Shown: positions 23,443 to 31,647 of the stretch, piece by piece | How the letters are laid out: each line of letters opens with the position of its first letter | Position numbering within the stretch: the first letter of the stretch is position 1 | NCBI GenBank assembly: GCA_963803155.1 | Contig: CAWDMN010000068.1 | Span: 1-50,591, forward strand | Direction of reading: 5' to 3' | DNA: 50,591 nucleotides | Origin: CAWDMN01 sp963803155 | Lineage (GTDB): Bacteria; Acidobacteriota; Terriglobia; Versatilivoradales; Versatilivoraceae | Notes under the pieces: generated by a model | What the model was told of the DNA's origin: nothing | The model's database searches: none | Seen by the model: the letters and a program-made list of their open reading frames with translations, nothing else | Made by a program: the position numbers and the translations under genes

Positions 23443-23694
23443 GTGCTCAAGCCGCTTAGGAAACGTCTAGGGATAGGAGGCTTGACATTTCAGGCCTTCC
23501 GGAGAACATTCGCCACCCAGGCCCTTGAGATAGGGGCCAGCGTGAAGCATGTCCAGGGACAAATGAGGCACGCTAATCCGGAAATGACGGCAGGAACCTA
23601 TGCCCAGGTGATCGATGAGTCAGTCAGCCGAATCGTAGAGCGATATGACCAGAAATTTTGCCCTGCTGAAGCTAAAAAAGAGAGGGTAAATTGA
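23443..23694 (+). pseudogene. C-terminal fragment of a tyrosine recombinase (island integrase)
   Basis: 83 residues from the catalytic domain of a phage-type integrase. LTFQAFRRTFATQALE corresponds to the HxxR box with the first His replaced by Gln, GQMRHANPEMTAGTYAQVI carries the H/W position and the nucleophilic Tyr. The N-terminal arm-binding, core-binding and first catalytic (Arg I) parts are missing, with no such sequence upstream in any frame. It points toward the tRNA, about 50 bp from the attachment repeat, the usual place for a tRNA-targeting integrase. It is not expected to be active. Confidence 0.8.
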
Positions 23695-23742
23695 GAGGGT
23701 TTTTCCTTATTTAATGCAAATTTAATGAAAGGTATCTGCAAG

Positions 23743-23819
23743 TGGTCGGGGCGAAAGGATTTGAACCTTCGACCCCCTGCGCCCAAGGCAGGTGCGCTAC
23801 CAGGCTGCGCTACGCCCCG
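23743..23819 (-). tRNA. tRNA-Pro (anticodon TGG)
   Basis: The reverse complement folds as a full cloverleaf: acceptor CGGGGCG / CGCCCCG, D-arm with AGCCTGGTAGC, anticodon stem CCTGC / GCAGG with loop CTTGGGC (anticodon TGG = complement of 23783-23785), T-arm GAAGG-TTCAAAT-CCTTT, discriminator A and an encoded CCA. Its 3' 48 bp are duplicated at 13068-13115, which marks it as the integration site of the island. It follows rdgB by about 110 bp on the same strand. Confidence 0.96.
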
Positions 23820-23927
23820 AAACCCGCATCAAAACAGCCATCAAAGGTACTTGAAGGCCGCGGAGTTTGTCAAGATATTTACATCCAAAAAATGGAAATC
23901 CTCCTCTTGGAACGAAATGTGTGGGTT

Positions 23928-24533
23928 TTAGATTTCCGAGAGAGAGCGAAGGTACTCAGCCAACAGGCGCAATGCTCTCCCCCTATGGCTAATCCGCAGC
24001 TTTTCCGCGGCATGGAGTTCCGCCATGGTTCCGCCGAAATCCGGAACGAAGAAAATCGGATCATAGCCGAATCCATTGGTTCCGCGGGCATCATGGGCGA
24101 TTTTGCCCTCGACGATCCCATCGAAGGTTTGCAGAATTTCCCCGCTTCGGGCCAAGGCAATACAGCAGACAAACCGGGCGGAACGCCGCGAATCGGGGAC
24201 TGGCTGAAGCCTCTCCAAAATTGAAAGATAGCGTTGTTCATCGGTGGCTCCATTCCCCAAGTACCGGGCGGAATGGACTCCCGGCTCCCCGCCTAGCGCA
24301 TCCACCACCAACCCAGAATCGTCGGCTATCGTGTATGCCTGACTATGCCGGCTATAGTAGGCCGCCTTCTTGCAGGCGTTTTTCTCAAATGTATCTCCAT
24401 CCTCCCGGCAGGATTCAATCGAGGGAAGAGAATCCAAGCTGAGCACTTCCAGTGGAAGATCACGCAGGAAATCCCGGAATTCCCGGATCTTGCCGGGGTT
24501 CAAAGTCGCAACCAACAACTGCATCGAGGGCAT
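23928..24533 (-). CDS. rdgB: dITP/XTP pyrophosphatase (RdgB/HAM1)
   Basis: A 201-residue nucleotide-pool sanitising enzyme that hydrolyses dITP, XTP and ITP to monophosphates. Signatures: LLVATLNPGKIREFRDFL at the N-terminus, FEKNACKKAAYYSR, ADDSGLVVDALGGEPGVHSARYLG (metal/nucleotide site), GTNGFGYDPIFFVPDFGGTMAEL and ISHRGRAL at the end. Length is normal. ATG 24533 is preferred because AGGAAA lies 7 nt upstream; the frame extends 15 codons further, and an internal ATG at 24524 is also possible. It lies downstream of rph on the same strand, as in many bacteria. Confidence 0.95.
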   Translation of the reverse strand: MPSMQLLVATLNPGKIREFRDFLRDLPLEVLSLDSLPSIESCREDGDTFEKNACKKAAYYSRHSQAYTIADDSGLVVDALGGEPGVHSARYLGNGATDEQRYLSILERLQPVPDSRRSARFVCCIALARSGEILQTFDGIVEGKIAHDARGTNGFGYDPIFFVPDFGGTMAELHAAEKLRISHRGRALRLLAEYLRSLSEI

Positions 24534-24591
24534 GACCAGTTTCCTTAACAATGCCGATCTTGGAGTTGAGAGTCTCAATTCTGGCGAGAAA

Positions 24592-24640
24592 GTCGCCCAG
24601 GATTGGACTCGAACCGATCGTGTTCACCTCCTGGCAGGCA
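24592..24640 (-). other. tRNA-like 3' fragment (T-arm and acceptor remnant)
   Basis: The reverse complement contains GATCGGTTCGAGTCCAATCC followed by TGGGCGA, which looks like a T-arm with loop TTCGAGT and an acceptor 3' strand. One T-stem pair is broken, CCA is replaced by CTT, and no matching 5' half or D-arm is found within about 100 bp. A possible decayed tRNA or a second old attachment scar. Confidence 0.3.
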
Positions 24641-24726
24641 TTGTTCGAGGTGAGAATTCGTTATTAGAGGATGATATTTTTATCTCAGGCATCAAGCCGC
24701 CGTGCAGCTTAATGGAGGAGCCGCTC

Positions 24727-24762
24727 ATGCCAGCGGGGCTGGCTCAACAAGATGATGAAAAT
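24727..24762 (+). repeat. 'MPARLAQQDDEN' repeat, copy 1
   Basis: A 36-bp unit encoding MPAGLAQQDDEN from an ATG preceded by GGAGGAG. Related units occur at 37133, 41299 and 41442, all on the plus strand and all starting with ATGCCA. Here the frame continues to a stop at 24819. Whether it is translated is unknown. Confidence 0.55.
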
Positions 24763-24765
24763 CTC

Positions 24766-24803
24766 CAGACCTCACAGGTCTTGGAGACCTGTGAGGTCTC
24801 TGG
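24766..24803. repeat. Inverted repeat AGACCTCACAGGT
   Basis: AGACCTCACAGGTCT faces AGACCTGTGAGGTCT with a 3-5 nt loop: a perfect or near-perfect hairpin of 15 bp lying between the convergent rdgB/rph side and the repeat above. It is a typical dispersed intergenic palindrome; there is no T-run for a terminator. Confidence 0.65.
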
Positions 24804-24888
24804 CACCGGGATTTTCTAAGGAGGTCTCGCAGCACAAAGTGAATGCTTGTAGTTGCGCCGCAGGCCGAAAAATCGGCGGATAAAAGCA

Positions 24889-25608
24889 TCAATGCAATTG
24901 CACCAACCGTCTTTGCAGCTCAACCAATTGATGGACTCCTCGAGAGGCTAGGGAAATCATCTCCCGCAGGGTTTCCTGGCCGAAGGGTTCTCCCTCCGCG
25001 GTCCCCTGGACTTCCACCAGCATGCCGCTGCCAGTCTGGACCAAATTCAAATCCACTTGAGCGCGGGAATCTTCTTCATAGCAAAGATCGAGGAGGAGTT
25101 GGCTCTCCACAAGCCCGACTGAAGTGGCGGCTACATAGTCCCTCAACGGGATGTTGGACAAGTTCCCCTCATGCATGAGCCGGCTTAAGGCCATAGCCAG
25201 AGCAACAAAGGAGCCGGTGATGGAGGCCGTCCGGGTTCCTCCATCGGCCTCAATCACATCACAGTCAATCCAGATGGTGCGCTCCCCAAGTTCTTCCAAC
25301 CGGGTTATGCTGCGCAAAGACCGGCCAATCAACCTCTGGATCTCAAGAGTCCTCCCCGATTGTCTTCCCTTGGTTGCTTCCCGAGGAGTGCGCGAATGAG
25401 TGGCCCGCGGAATCATCGAATACTCACTGGTAATCCAGCCTTTCCCTTGTCCCTTGAGGAAGGGAGGCACCGCGTTTTCGACCGTAGCCGTGCAAATGAC
25501 CCTGGTCTTTCCCACTGTGATCAGAACGGAGCCCTCGGCGTTCTTGATAAAGTATGGCTCTATTTCTACCGGCCTTAATTGGTCAAAGGTTCGACCATCA
25601 ATTCGCAT
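24889..25608 (-). CDS. rph: Ribonuclease PH
   Basis: A 239-residue phosphorolytic 3'-5' exoribonuclease that trims tRNA 3' ends. Motifs: MRIDGRTFDQLRPVEIEP, SVLITVGKTRVICTATVE, GKGWITSEYSMIPRATHSR (phosphate/RNA-binding loop), IGRSLRS, ERTIWIDCDVIEADGGTRTA and LDLCYEEDSRAQVDLNLV (active-site acidic residues). ATG 25608 is chosen because AAGGAT lies just upstream and the family starts MR.DGR; the frame extends 19 codons further. It is followed on the same strand by rdgB and tRNA-Pro; the GerMN and amidase genes precede it. Confidence 0.95.
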   Translation of the reverse strand: MRIDGRTFDQLRPVEIEPYFIKNAEGSVLITVGKTRVICTATVENAVPPFLKGQGKGWITSEYSMIPRATHSRTPREATKGRQSGRTLEIQRLIGRSLRSITRLEELGERTIWIDCDVIEADGGTRTASITGSFVALAMALSRLMHEGNLSNIPLRDYVAATSVGLVESQLLLDLCYEEDSRAQVDLNLVQTGSGMLVEVQGTAEGEPFGQETLREMISLASRGVHQLVELQRRLVQLH

Positions 25609-25922
25609 AAATAAATCCTTATGAGTTATGAGTGCCTTGCTGTACTTTTTTGTGCCCACCAGCATGGATTATCTCCCCGAGATCGGTCATCCCCAAATAG
25701 TCTTGAGGGACATTATCGCATATTCGACTCATGATTTTTCACGCCTACTCCCTGAGTCGGCGGTAAAGCAGTCCCTTAGTTACGGCTTTGCCAGGCTGGC
25801 GGCAGGCAGTTCGCTTTGGATTTGCAGCCCGAAAAAAATGGAGCCCATCATGCCACATCTCCCACCATGCTACTAGAGAACGGCCTCAGGCCCAAAGATA
25901 TTCTTTCGCCCTCTCTCGATTC

Positions 25923-26525
25923 TCATCGGGGAGGGAGGGGAGTCATGGAGAGGTCTTGAGCAATCGGCTTGCTGATATCCACATGTCCCGCCAGAGTCTC
26001 TGACTCTTTTCCATCGATTAATATCTGCACTTTTTGAATGGCGGGGATATTTTCCGTCAGTGAATTCACAATCGCATATACCGTGGCAACTTCCTGGGTC
26101 AATCCTCCCGGGTGCTGATCGGTGATTTCCCGAGTCAAATCGATCACCGCCAAACCATCGTTGCAGAGGAAAACGCCGCGCAATTTGGTTTCCAGGGGCA
26201 GGACTCGCCCCTTCCCATCCTGTGAACCTTTGATTAATTCAGCCACAATCTGCTTGGCCTCGTCAGTTGCCTGGGAAGAAATATGAATATCACGGTCTTC
26301 CGGCTCCAACATCCCATCCCGGGCGGAGGAGAGGAAAAACAGTTTTACCCTGCGTGTGGGAGTCCCTTCGACAAAAACCGGCCGTTCCGTCAGGTAGGGC
26401 TGAACCGGCTCAACCTGCGGCGCCATCAATTGCCGAATTTTCCCCTGCAAGTTGAAGTAATAGGCCAATCCCGCCACGAAAAAAATCAGCAAGACAATCA
26501 AACCATATTTTAAATATCGCGGCAT
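25923..26525 (-). CDS. Membrane-anchored GerMN-domain protein
   Basis: A 200-residue protein with one N-terminal transmembrane helix (YLKYGLIVLLIFFVAGLAYY) and an extracytoplasmic GerMN domain (about residues 60-185) with VKLFFLSSARDGMLEPEDR, AKQIVAELIKG, LPLETKLRGVFL, LAVIDLTREI and VATVYAIVNSLTENIPAIQKV. GerMN domains were first seen in spore-germination proteins and occur in Acidobacteria next to amidases, so a role in cell-wall handling is likely. It lies 150 bp downstream of the amidase gene on the same strand. Confidence 0.85.
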   Translation of the reverse strand: MPRYLKYGLIVLLIFFVAGLAYYFNLQGKIRQLMAPQVEPVQPYLTERPVFVEGTPTRRVKLFFLSSARDGMLEPEDRDIHISSQATDEAKQIVAELIKGSQDGKGRVLPLETKLRGVFLCNDGLAVIDLTREITDQHPGGLTQEVATVYAIVNSLTENIPAIQKVQILIDGKESETLAGHVDISKPIAQDLSMTPLPPR

Positions 26526-26674
26526 ATTTCTCGGGGCAAAACTTGATTTGCAGATGTCAGTGGCCAGGTGTCAGGTGCTAGGGATCAGTAGCGGAAGAAC
26601 AGGAAGCAAGCAAGAGAATCAATTGCTGAAAAATAGCGAACCCGCCCGCTGACACCCGGCACCTGACACCTACC

Positions 26675-28144
26675 CTAGCGTTGCGTCAGCGTATTGCGAA
26701 ACTTATCCACTGCGGTCAGCACCGCCAGGGACAGGGCCTCCTGGAAATTGGCTTCCTGCATCTGTTTGATCGATTCCGGCCGTTTCGAATTGCCAATTTC
26801 CAGGATAACGGCCGGCATGTTTAAACATGCCAGGAAATACAACGGCGCCTGCCGAAAAGAAACATTCATATCCCCGCCATTGAGCTGTTGGTTGATTTCA
26901 TTTTGCAGCAACTCAGCCAGTCGGCGGCTGCGTTCCAACGGTTTCAATTGGGCCTGATTCCACGCGACAAATAGCGAATTTTGTTTTTGATTTTCTTCCA
27001 GGGCGCCAGCCTCTGGTTTAAAAACATAAACACGGCTAAAGGATTCCACGGATTGGTTGCTGTTGCCAATATGCAAACTGATGGCCAGGTCCGCCTGCAG
27101 ACGGTTCGCCATTTCACAACGTCCATTCAACGACATCGTTTCATCACTGGCACGAGTCATGAGCACTTCCGCTCCCAAGCGGTTCTGCAGAACCGTCCTG
27201 ATTCTGCGGGCCATTTGCAGGACCGAGTCTTTCTCATAAATCGCCTCATCCAGTTTGATTCCTCTCTCCCCTCCCCCATGTCCGGGATCGAGAAGAATGC
27301 GCAGGCCATGCGGGCGGCGGGGGAGCTCAACCATTGGAGCGGTTTCCGGTTTGGAAGAGTGAGTCTCCGCAGGCCGGGAAAGTTGCGGCTTGAAAACCTC
27401 GATAAGGTATATGTTCTGAGAAGCCAACCGGGTGATTCGAGAAGAAGAGCGGCTATCCGCCAACTGAATGAGGAGGCGGCTGCCCTCTGGCGAATCTTCA
27501 AAAGTCACCGCCGAAATGGCGGGATCTTTGAAGGTGAATTCCGTCTTCACGGGATCAATCAAGGCTGCCCCCCCCAAGCAGACAATCCGACTGGCGTCCC
27601 GGCGTATTTCCAGATCGATGGGTCCGCCGAATTGAAGTGTCAACCGGCTCCCTTGTGCGGAAATCGTATCGAGCACATTAAGCCGATTAAAATTCAAACC
27701 ACCCTGGACAAATCGGGTTCCAGAGTTGTCCGATGTGAACCGCTCTGGCATTACCCGGTTCAGCACTCGAACCACAAATTCCGGATGTACCAGCCAACCC
27801 TGCGAGACATACATTACGGGAATAGGCAAAATGACCGGCTGATCATTAACAGCCGCCAAGCTCCTTCCCCGGGTCAACTTGATCACATTATTTCCGACAT
27901 TTAGTTGGAAATAGCCCGCGGAGGCACTTTCAGAGTAAGGGAGATCCAGGATTTGCGCCAATTCCACCAAGGGGAGGAAGGATTGTTGTTCGACGGTCAC
28001 GCGTGGAACAACCCGCTTCCCCTGCTTGAGATAAAACACAAAATCCGCAGCCAGACAATCCATTCCGGCCGAGGCATAAATCAGACAAAGCAGAATTGGC
28101 ATAGCAGTCTGAAACAGACTACTGTTGTGGATTCCTGATTTCAA
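26675..28144 (-). CDS. N-acetylmuramoyl-L-alanine amidase (AMIN + Amidase_3)
   Basis: A 489-residue secreted peptidoglycan amidase. A signal peptide (PILLCLIYASAGMDCLAA) is followed by a domain rich in beta-strands (about 35-130, like the copper-amine-oxidase N-terminal or AMIN-associated fold), an AMIN-like region (about 150-250), and Amidase_3 (about 290-485). The zinc ligands appear in ILLDPGHGGGERG (His), YEKDSVL (Glu) and LAISLHIGNS (His); PAVILEIGNSKRPES holds the catalytic Glu. It cleaves the lactyl-alanine bond during cell separation. The listed start is a TTG; ATG at 28102, at the signal peptide, is an alternative 14 residues shorter. Confidence 0.9.
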   Translation of the reverse strand: MKSGIHNSSLFQTAMPILLCLIYASAGMDCLAADFVFYLKQGKRVVPRVTVEQQSFLPLVELAQILDLPYSESASAGYFQLNVGNNVIKLTRGRSLAAVNDQPVILPIPVMYVSQGWLVHPEFVVRVLNRVMPERFTSDNSGTRFVQGGLNFNRLNVLDTISAQGSRLTLQFGGPIDLEIRRDASRIVCLGGAALIDPVKTEFTFKDPAISAVTFEDSPEGSRLLIQLADSRSSSRITRLASQNIYLIEVFKPQLSRPAETHSSKPETAPMVELPRRPHGLRILLDPGHGGGERGIKLDEAIYEKDSVLQMARRIRTVLQNRLGAEVLMTRASDETMSLNGRCEMANRLQADLAISLHIGNSNQSVESFSRVYVFKPEAGALEENQKQNSLFVAWNQAQLKPLERSRRLAELLQNEINQQLNGGDMNVSFRQAPLYFLACLNMPAVILEIGNSKRPESIKQMQEANFQEALSLAVLTAVDKFRNTLTQR

Positions 28145-28536
28145 GACTCGTCGCCTTTGGTTCTCTCCGAAAAATCGAGCTGCACAAAATTCCCGTGGTG
28201 AAACTCACTATACTACAAGTCATTCCCCTCTCCAAACTGAGCAGAAGAACCCGGGGGCAATTCAACGCACGACATAGTGAACCATTTGCGCTAACCGGGT
28301 AAATTTACATTAATCGGGAGGGCAGCCTTCTGATGAGCCGTCCAGACAGGGATTGTACCCGGCATGGCTCGGCAGGAGCCTCGCCAACCCATCATTTATT
28401 CCTCAGGAGTCTCTGCCCTGCCGCGCTTTGTCTCTTTACCATGGGATGGCAAGTGGAATATCATTTCCTCCTTCGCGCTGATGTACCTCCGGGAAGCGCC
28501 GGAGACACTTCAGGAAGACAGGAGAAGGCAGACAGC

Positions 28537-31371
28537 ATGTTATCCGGACGATTTCTGGAATTGTACCGCTCGCTCTCGCGCATTATTCCCGAGGATCGCT
28601 TAATCTCCGACGAACTGCGCAGGCTGGCTTATGGGACAGATGCAAGCCTTTACCGGATGCTGCCTCAGTTGGTGGTCAAGGCAGAGACTGAACCAGAAAT
28701 GGTTGGGATACTCGAAGCCTGCCATCGGCATCATACGCCGGTCACATTTCGGGCTGCCGGACCAGTTTTGTCCGGGCAGGCTCTGAGCGATTCCGTTCTG
28801 ATTTATCTGGCCGGCGCCTGGAAAAAAGCGGAAATCCTCGATGCGGGCAACCGCGTCCGGCTTCAACCTGGCGTGGTCGGTGGCCGGATCAACGCGCAGC
28901 TGTTTCCTTATGGCAAAAAAATCGGGCCGGATCCCGCCTCCATCAATTCCGCCATGATCGGTGGAATTGCCGCCAATAATGCCAGCGGCATGTGTTGCGG
29001 CACGTCGCAGAACAGCTATCGCACTTTGAGCAGCATGCGAATCATCTTTGCGGATGGCGCCCTCCTCGACACCGCCGACGCTCAAAGCCGGAACCGCTTT
29101 CTGGAGACTCATTCCGGATGGATGCAGCGGCTGGAAAAGCTGGCCCGCGAAACACAAACCAACGGGCGTCTGGCGGAAAGAATCCGACGCAAATTCAAAA
29201 TCAAAAACACCACGGGTTACAGCATTAATGCCCTGGTGGATTTTGAAGACCCCTTTGAGATCCTGCAGCACCTGATGATTGGCTCCGAGGGGACGTTGGG
29301 TTTCATTGCCGAAATCACTTTTCAAACCGTCCCGGAACAACCCTGCAAAGCGACCGCCCTGATGTTTTTTCCCGATATCCGGACGGCTTGTGAAGCCACC
29401 AAACAACTGAAGAACTGTCCGGTATCCGCGGTGGAAATCATGGATCGGGCAGCCCTGCGGAGCGTGGAAGGCAAACCGGGGATGCCGGATTTTCTCCATC
29501 ATCTGCCATCGGCAGCGGCGTCCCTGCTAGTAGAAAGCCGGGCAGACGATGCTCCCGCGCTGCAAGAGAAAATTCAATTCATCCAGGGCAGTCTCTCTGC
29601 CTTGGCAGTTCTCTTTCCAATTGAATTTACCACCGACATAGGAGAGTACAATCGTCTTTGGAACATTCGCAAAGGACTCTTCCCATCCGTGGGCGCCATG
29701 CGAAATCCAGGGTCGACGGTCATTATCGAAGATGTCGCTTTCCCAATAGAGCGGCTGGCAGATGCCACGCTCGATTTGCAGGCGCTCTTTGAGAAGTACG
29801 GCTACGGAGGCCCCATCATTTTCGGGCACGCGCTGGAGGGGAATCTGCATTTCGTCATTACCCCCGATTTCAGCCAGCCGGTGGAATTGTCCCGCTACCG
29901 ATTGTTCATGGAGAATTTGGCGCGCCTGGTGGTACAAAAGTATGATGGATCGCTGAAAGCCGAACATGGCACCGGGCGAAACATGGCGCCCTTTGTGGAA
30001 CAGGAGTGGGGCCTGGAAGCCTACCATTTCATGAAAGAGATCAAGCGGATTTTTGACCCGGAGAATCTTCTCAATCCTGGAGTCATTATCAACAGCGATC
30101 CCAATGCCCACTTGCAACATTTCAAAACATTGCCAAAGGTCGACCCACTGGTGGATCAGTGCATGGAATGCGGATTCTGTGAAGTCAATTGTCCTTCACG
30201 AGATTTGACCTTGACGCCGCGGCACCGGATCGTCGTCGCACGCGAGATTGCCCGTCTGAAAACCTCGGGGAAAAACCCTGCCCGGCTCCGCGAAATGTTG
30301 TCCTTATTTGCCTATCAGGGAAATGCCACTTGCGCTACGGATGGACTTTGCGCCACCAGTTGCCCCGTAGGGATTGACACTGGAAAATTGATCAAGGAAT
30401 GGAGGTTCGAAGAAAATCCGGCATGGGCCAATACCCTGGCAAGTTGGATGGCGGGTCATATGGGCCTAGTCACACAAAACCTGAGGCATCTTCTCGATAC
30501 GCTAGATATGTTGCGGGGGATTACAGGGAAGACTCTTTTTGCGGCAGTGTCGCGAACTATTCGTTCCCTTTCGGCATCCCGAATTCCCCGATGGACTCCC
30601 TGGCTGCCCAAGGGTGCATCCGCCCTTCAATCCGCGGCTGACGCGGCAAATAACGATGGATTCAAGGTCGTTTACCTTCCCAGCTGCATTAGCCGCACCT
30701 TAGGGGTGTCACGAGGCGCTCCTTTCGGAGATTCACAAAATCAACGGACTGTCGCAGTTCTCAAAAAAGCCGGAATGCAGGTGCTTTTCCCCGACTCATT
30801 GAATGAGCTTTGTTGCGGCATGGCTTTTTCGAGCAAAGGTTTTTTTGAGCAGGGAGAAAAGAAGCTCGAGCAATTGCTGCAGGCTCTTCTCAAGAGTTCG
30901 GCGGGAGGACGGCATCCCATCCTAATTGACACCAGCCCATGCTTGTACCGCATTCAAGAATCCAAGCTCCTGCCGCCGGAGTTGAAGATTTATGAGCCGG
31001 TGGAATTTGCTCTGACTTTTTTGGTTGACCGGTTGGACTTTCATCCCTTGCCAGGGCCGGTGGCAATTCATCCCACCTGCAGCAGCAGGAAAATGGGACT
31101 GGAAGTGAAGCTGCGCCAATTGGCGGAGCTTTGCGCTCAAGATGTCGTTCTCCCGGAAAACGTAGGCTGTTGCGGCTTCGCCGGCGATCGTGGGTTCACT
31201 TATCCTGAACTAAACCAGTCGGCCTTAAAGGAATTGAAGGATTCGCTACCCCGCGGTTGTGAATTGGGATTCTCCACCAGCCGAACCTGTGAAATCGGGC
31301 TCTCTGAACAGAGCGGGATCCCTTACCAATCGATTTTCTACCTCATTGATGAAGCCACCACTCCCAGGTAA
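28537..31371 (+). CDS. FAD/iron-sulfur D-lactate dehydrogenase-like protein
   Basis: A 944-residue oxidoreductase oxidising a 2-hydroxy acid (D-lactate or similar) and passing electrons to the membrane quinone pool. Order: FAD_binding_4 (about 35-210, with AGPVLSGQALSDSVLI and IGPDPASINSAMIGGIAANN), FAD-oxidase_C (about 240-520, GHALEGNLHFVI and AEHGTGRNMAPFVEQEWG), a 2[4Fe-4S] domain (about 530-625, CMECGFCEVNCPS and CATDGLCATSCPVGID), and two CCG domains (about 710-930, ELCCGMAF and VGCCGFAGDRGF). This single-chain layout matches Dld-II-type D-lactate dehydrogenases. ATG 28537 has GGAGAAGG 8 nt upstream and begins where family similarity begins; a frame open from 28333 would add 68 residues without similarity. 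No lactate permease is adjacent. Confidence 0.88.
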   Translation: MLSGRFLELYRSLSRIIPEDRLISDELRRLAYGTDASLYRMLPQLVVKAETEPEMVGILEACHRHHTPVTFRAAGPVLSGQALSDSVLIYLAGAWKKAEILDAGNRVRLQPGVVGGRINAQLFPYGKKIGPDPASINSAMIGGIAANNASGMCCGTSQNSYRTLSSMRIIFADGALLDTADAQSRNRFLETHSGWMQRLEKLARETQTNGRLAERIRRKFKIKNTTGYSINALVDFEDPFEILQHLMIGSEGTLGFIAEITFQTVPEQPCKATALMFFPDIRTACEATKQLKNCPVSAVEIMDRAALRSVEGKPGMPDFLHHLPSAAASLLVESRADDAPALQEKIQFIQGSLSALAVLFPIEFTTDIGEYNRLWNIRKGLFPSVGAMRNPGSTVIIEDVAFPIERLADATLDLQALFEKYGYGGPIIFGHALEGNLHFVITPDFSQPVELSRYRLFMENLARLVVQKYDGSLKAEHGTGRNMAPFVEQEWGLEAYHFMKEIKRIFDPENLLNPGVIINSDPNAHLQHFKTLPKVDPLVDQCMECGFCEVNCPSRDLTLTPRHRIVVAREIARLKTSGKNPARLREMLSLFAYQGNATCATDGLCATSCPVGIDTGKLIKEWRFEENPAWANTLASWMAGHMGLVTQNLRHLLDTLDMLRGITGKTLFAAVSRTIRSLSASRIPRWTPWLPKGASALQSAADAANNDGFKVVYLPSCISRTLGVSRGAPFGDSQNQRTVAVLKKAGMQVLFPDSLNELCCGMAFSSKGFFEQGEKKLEQLLQALLKSSAGGRHPILIDTSPCLYRIQESKLLPPELKIYEPVEFALTFLVDRLDFHPLPGPVAIHPTCSSRKMGLEVKLRQLAELCAQDVVLPENVGCCGFAGDRGFTYPELNQSALKELKDSLPRGCELGFSTSRTCEIGLSEQSGIPYQSIFYLIDEATTPR

Positions 31372-31647
31372 AGGCTTCATCATTCACTTTGGATTTCCGT
31401 TGCACAACGCCGCTTCCAGCCGGCGCATGTTGTCAAATGCCACGCGAATCGAAACGAATAAAGATTGAGCGCGCCTCCCACCTTCGGAGAATATTTCTCT
31501 TCATGGAATTGTGGAGTCCCCTTCTTTTCTCTCACCTCTAATTGCGATTCAGGGACGCTACAAATTTGACATTGAATGGTAAAATAGAGATTAACTTTAT
31601 CTTTAATTATTACCTCCTGGCAATTGGTGCCGCAAAGGAGCGAGACA

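Larger units (their letters stand above)
13068..23790. mobile_element. Genomic island inserted in tRNA-Pro(TGG)
   Basis: A perfect 48-bp direct repeat, identical to the 3' half of tRNA-Pro(TGG) including CCA, occurs at 13068-13115 and 23743-23790. The right copy belongs to the intact tRNA. The left copy is an orphan 3' half, as left by integrase-mediated insertion at a tRNA 3' end. A truncated tyrosine recombinase lies just inside the right end. Inside are an integron-like cassette array, an IS, a hybrid kinase and a broken hicBA pair, all unlike the housekeeping genes on either side. Element type (ICE, integrative plasmid or satellite) cannot be told because the transfer and replication genes are missing. 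Confidence 0.82.

Noticed and set aside
23443..23694. Integron integrase for the cassette array
   Set aside because: The fragment lacks the additional IntI domain region and resembles phage-type integrases. Its location next to the tRNA attachment site explains it as the island integrase.
24766..24803. Intrinsic terminator between rph and rdgB
   Set aside because: The hairpin is perfect but has no T-run on either strand and its sequence is of the dispersed-repeat type.
28600..29502. Minus-strand 300-codon frame opposite the D-lactate dehydrogenase-like gene
   Set aside because: Antisense shadow of a clearly conserved gene; no recognisable domain.
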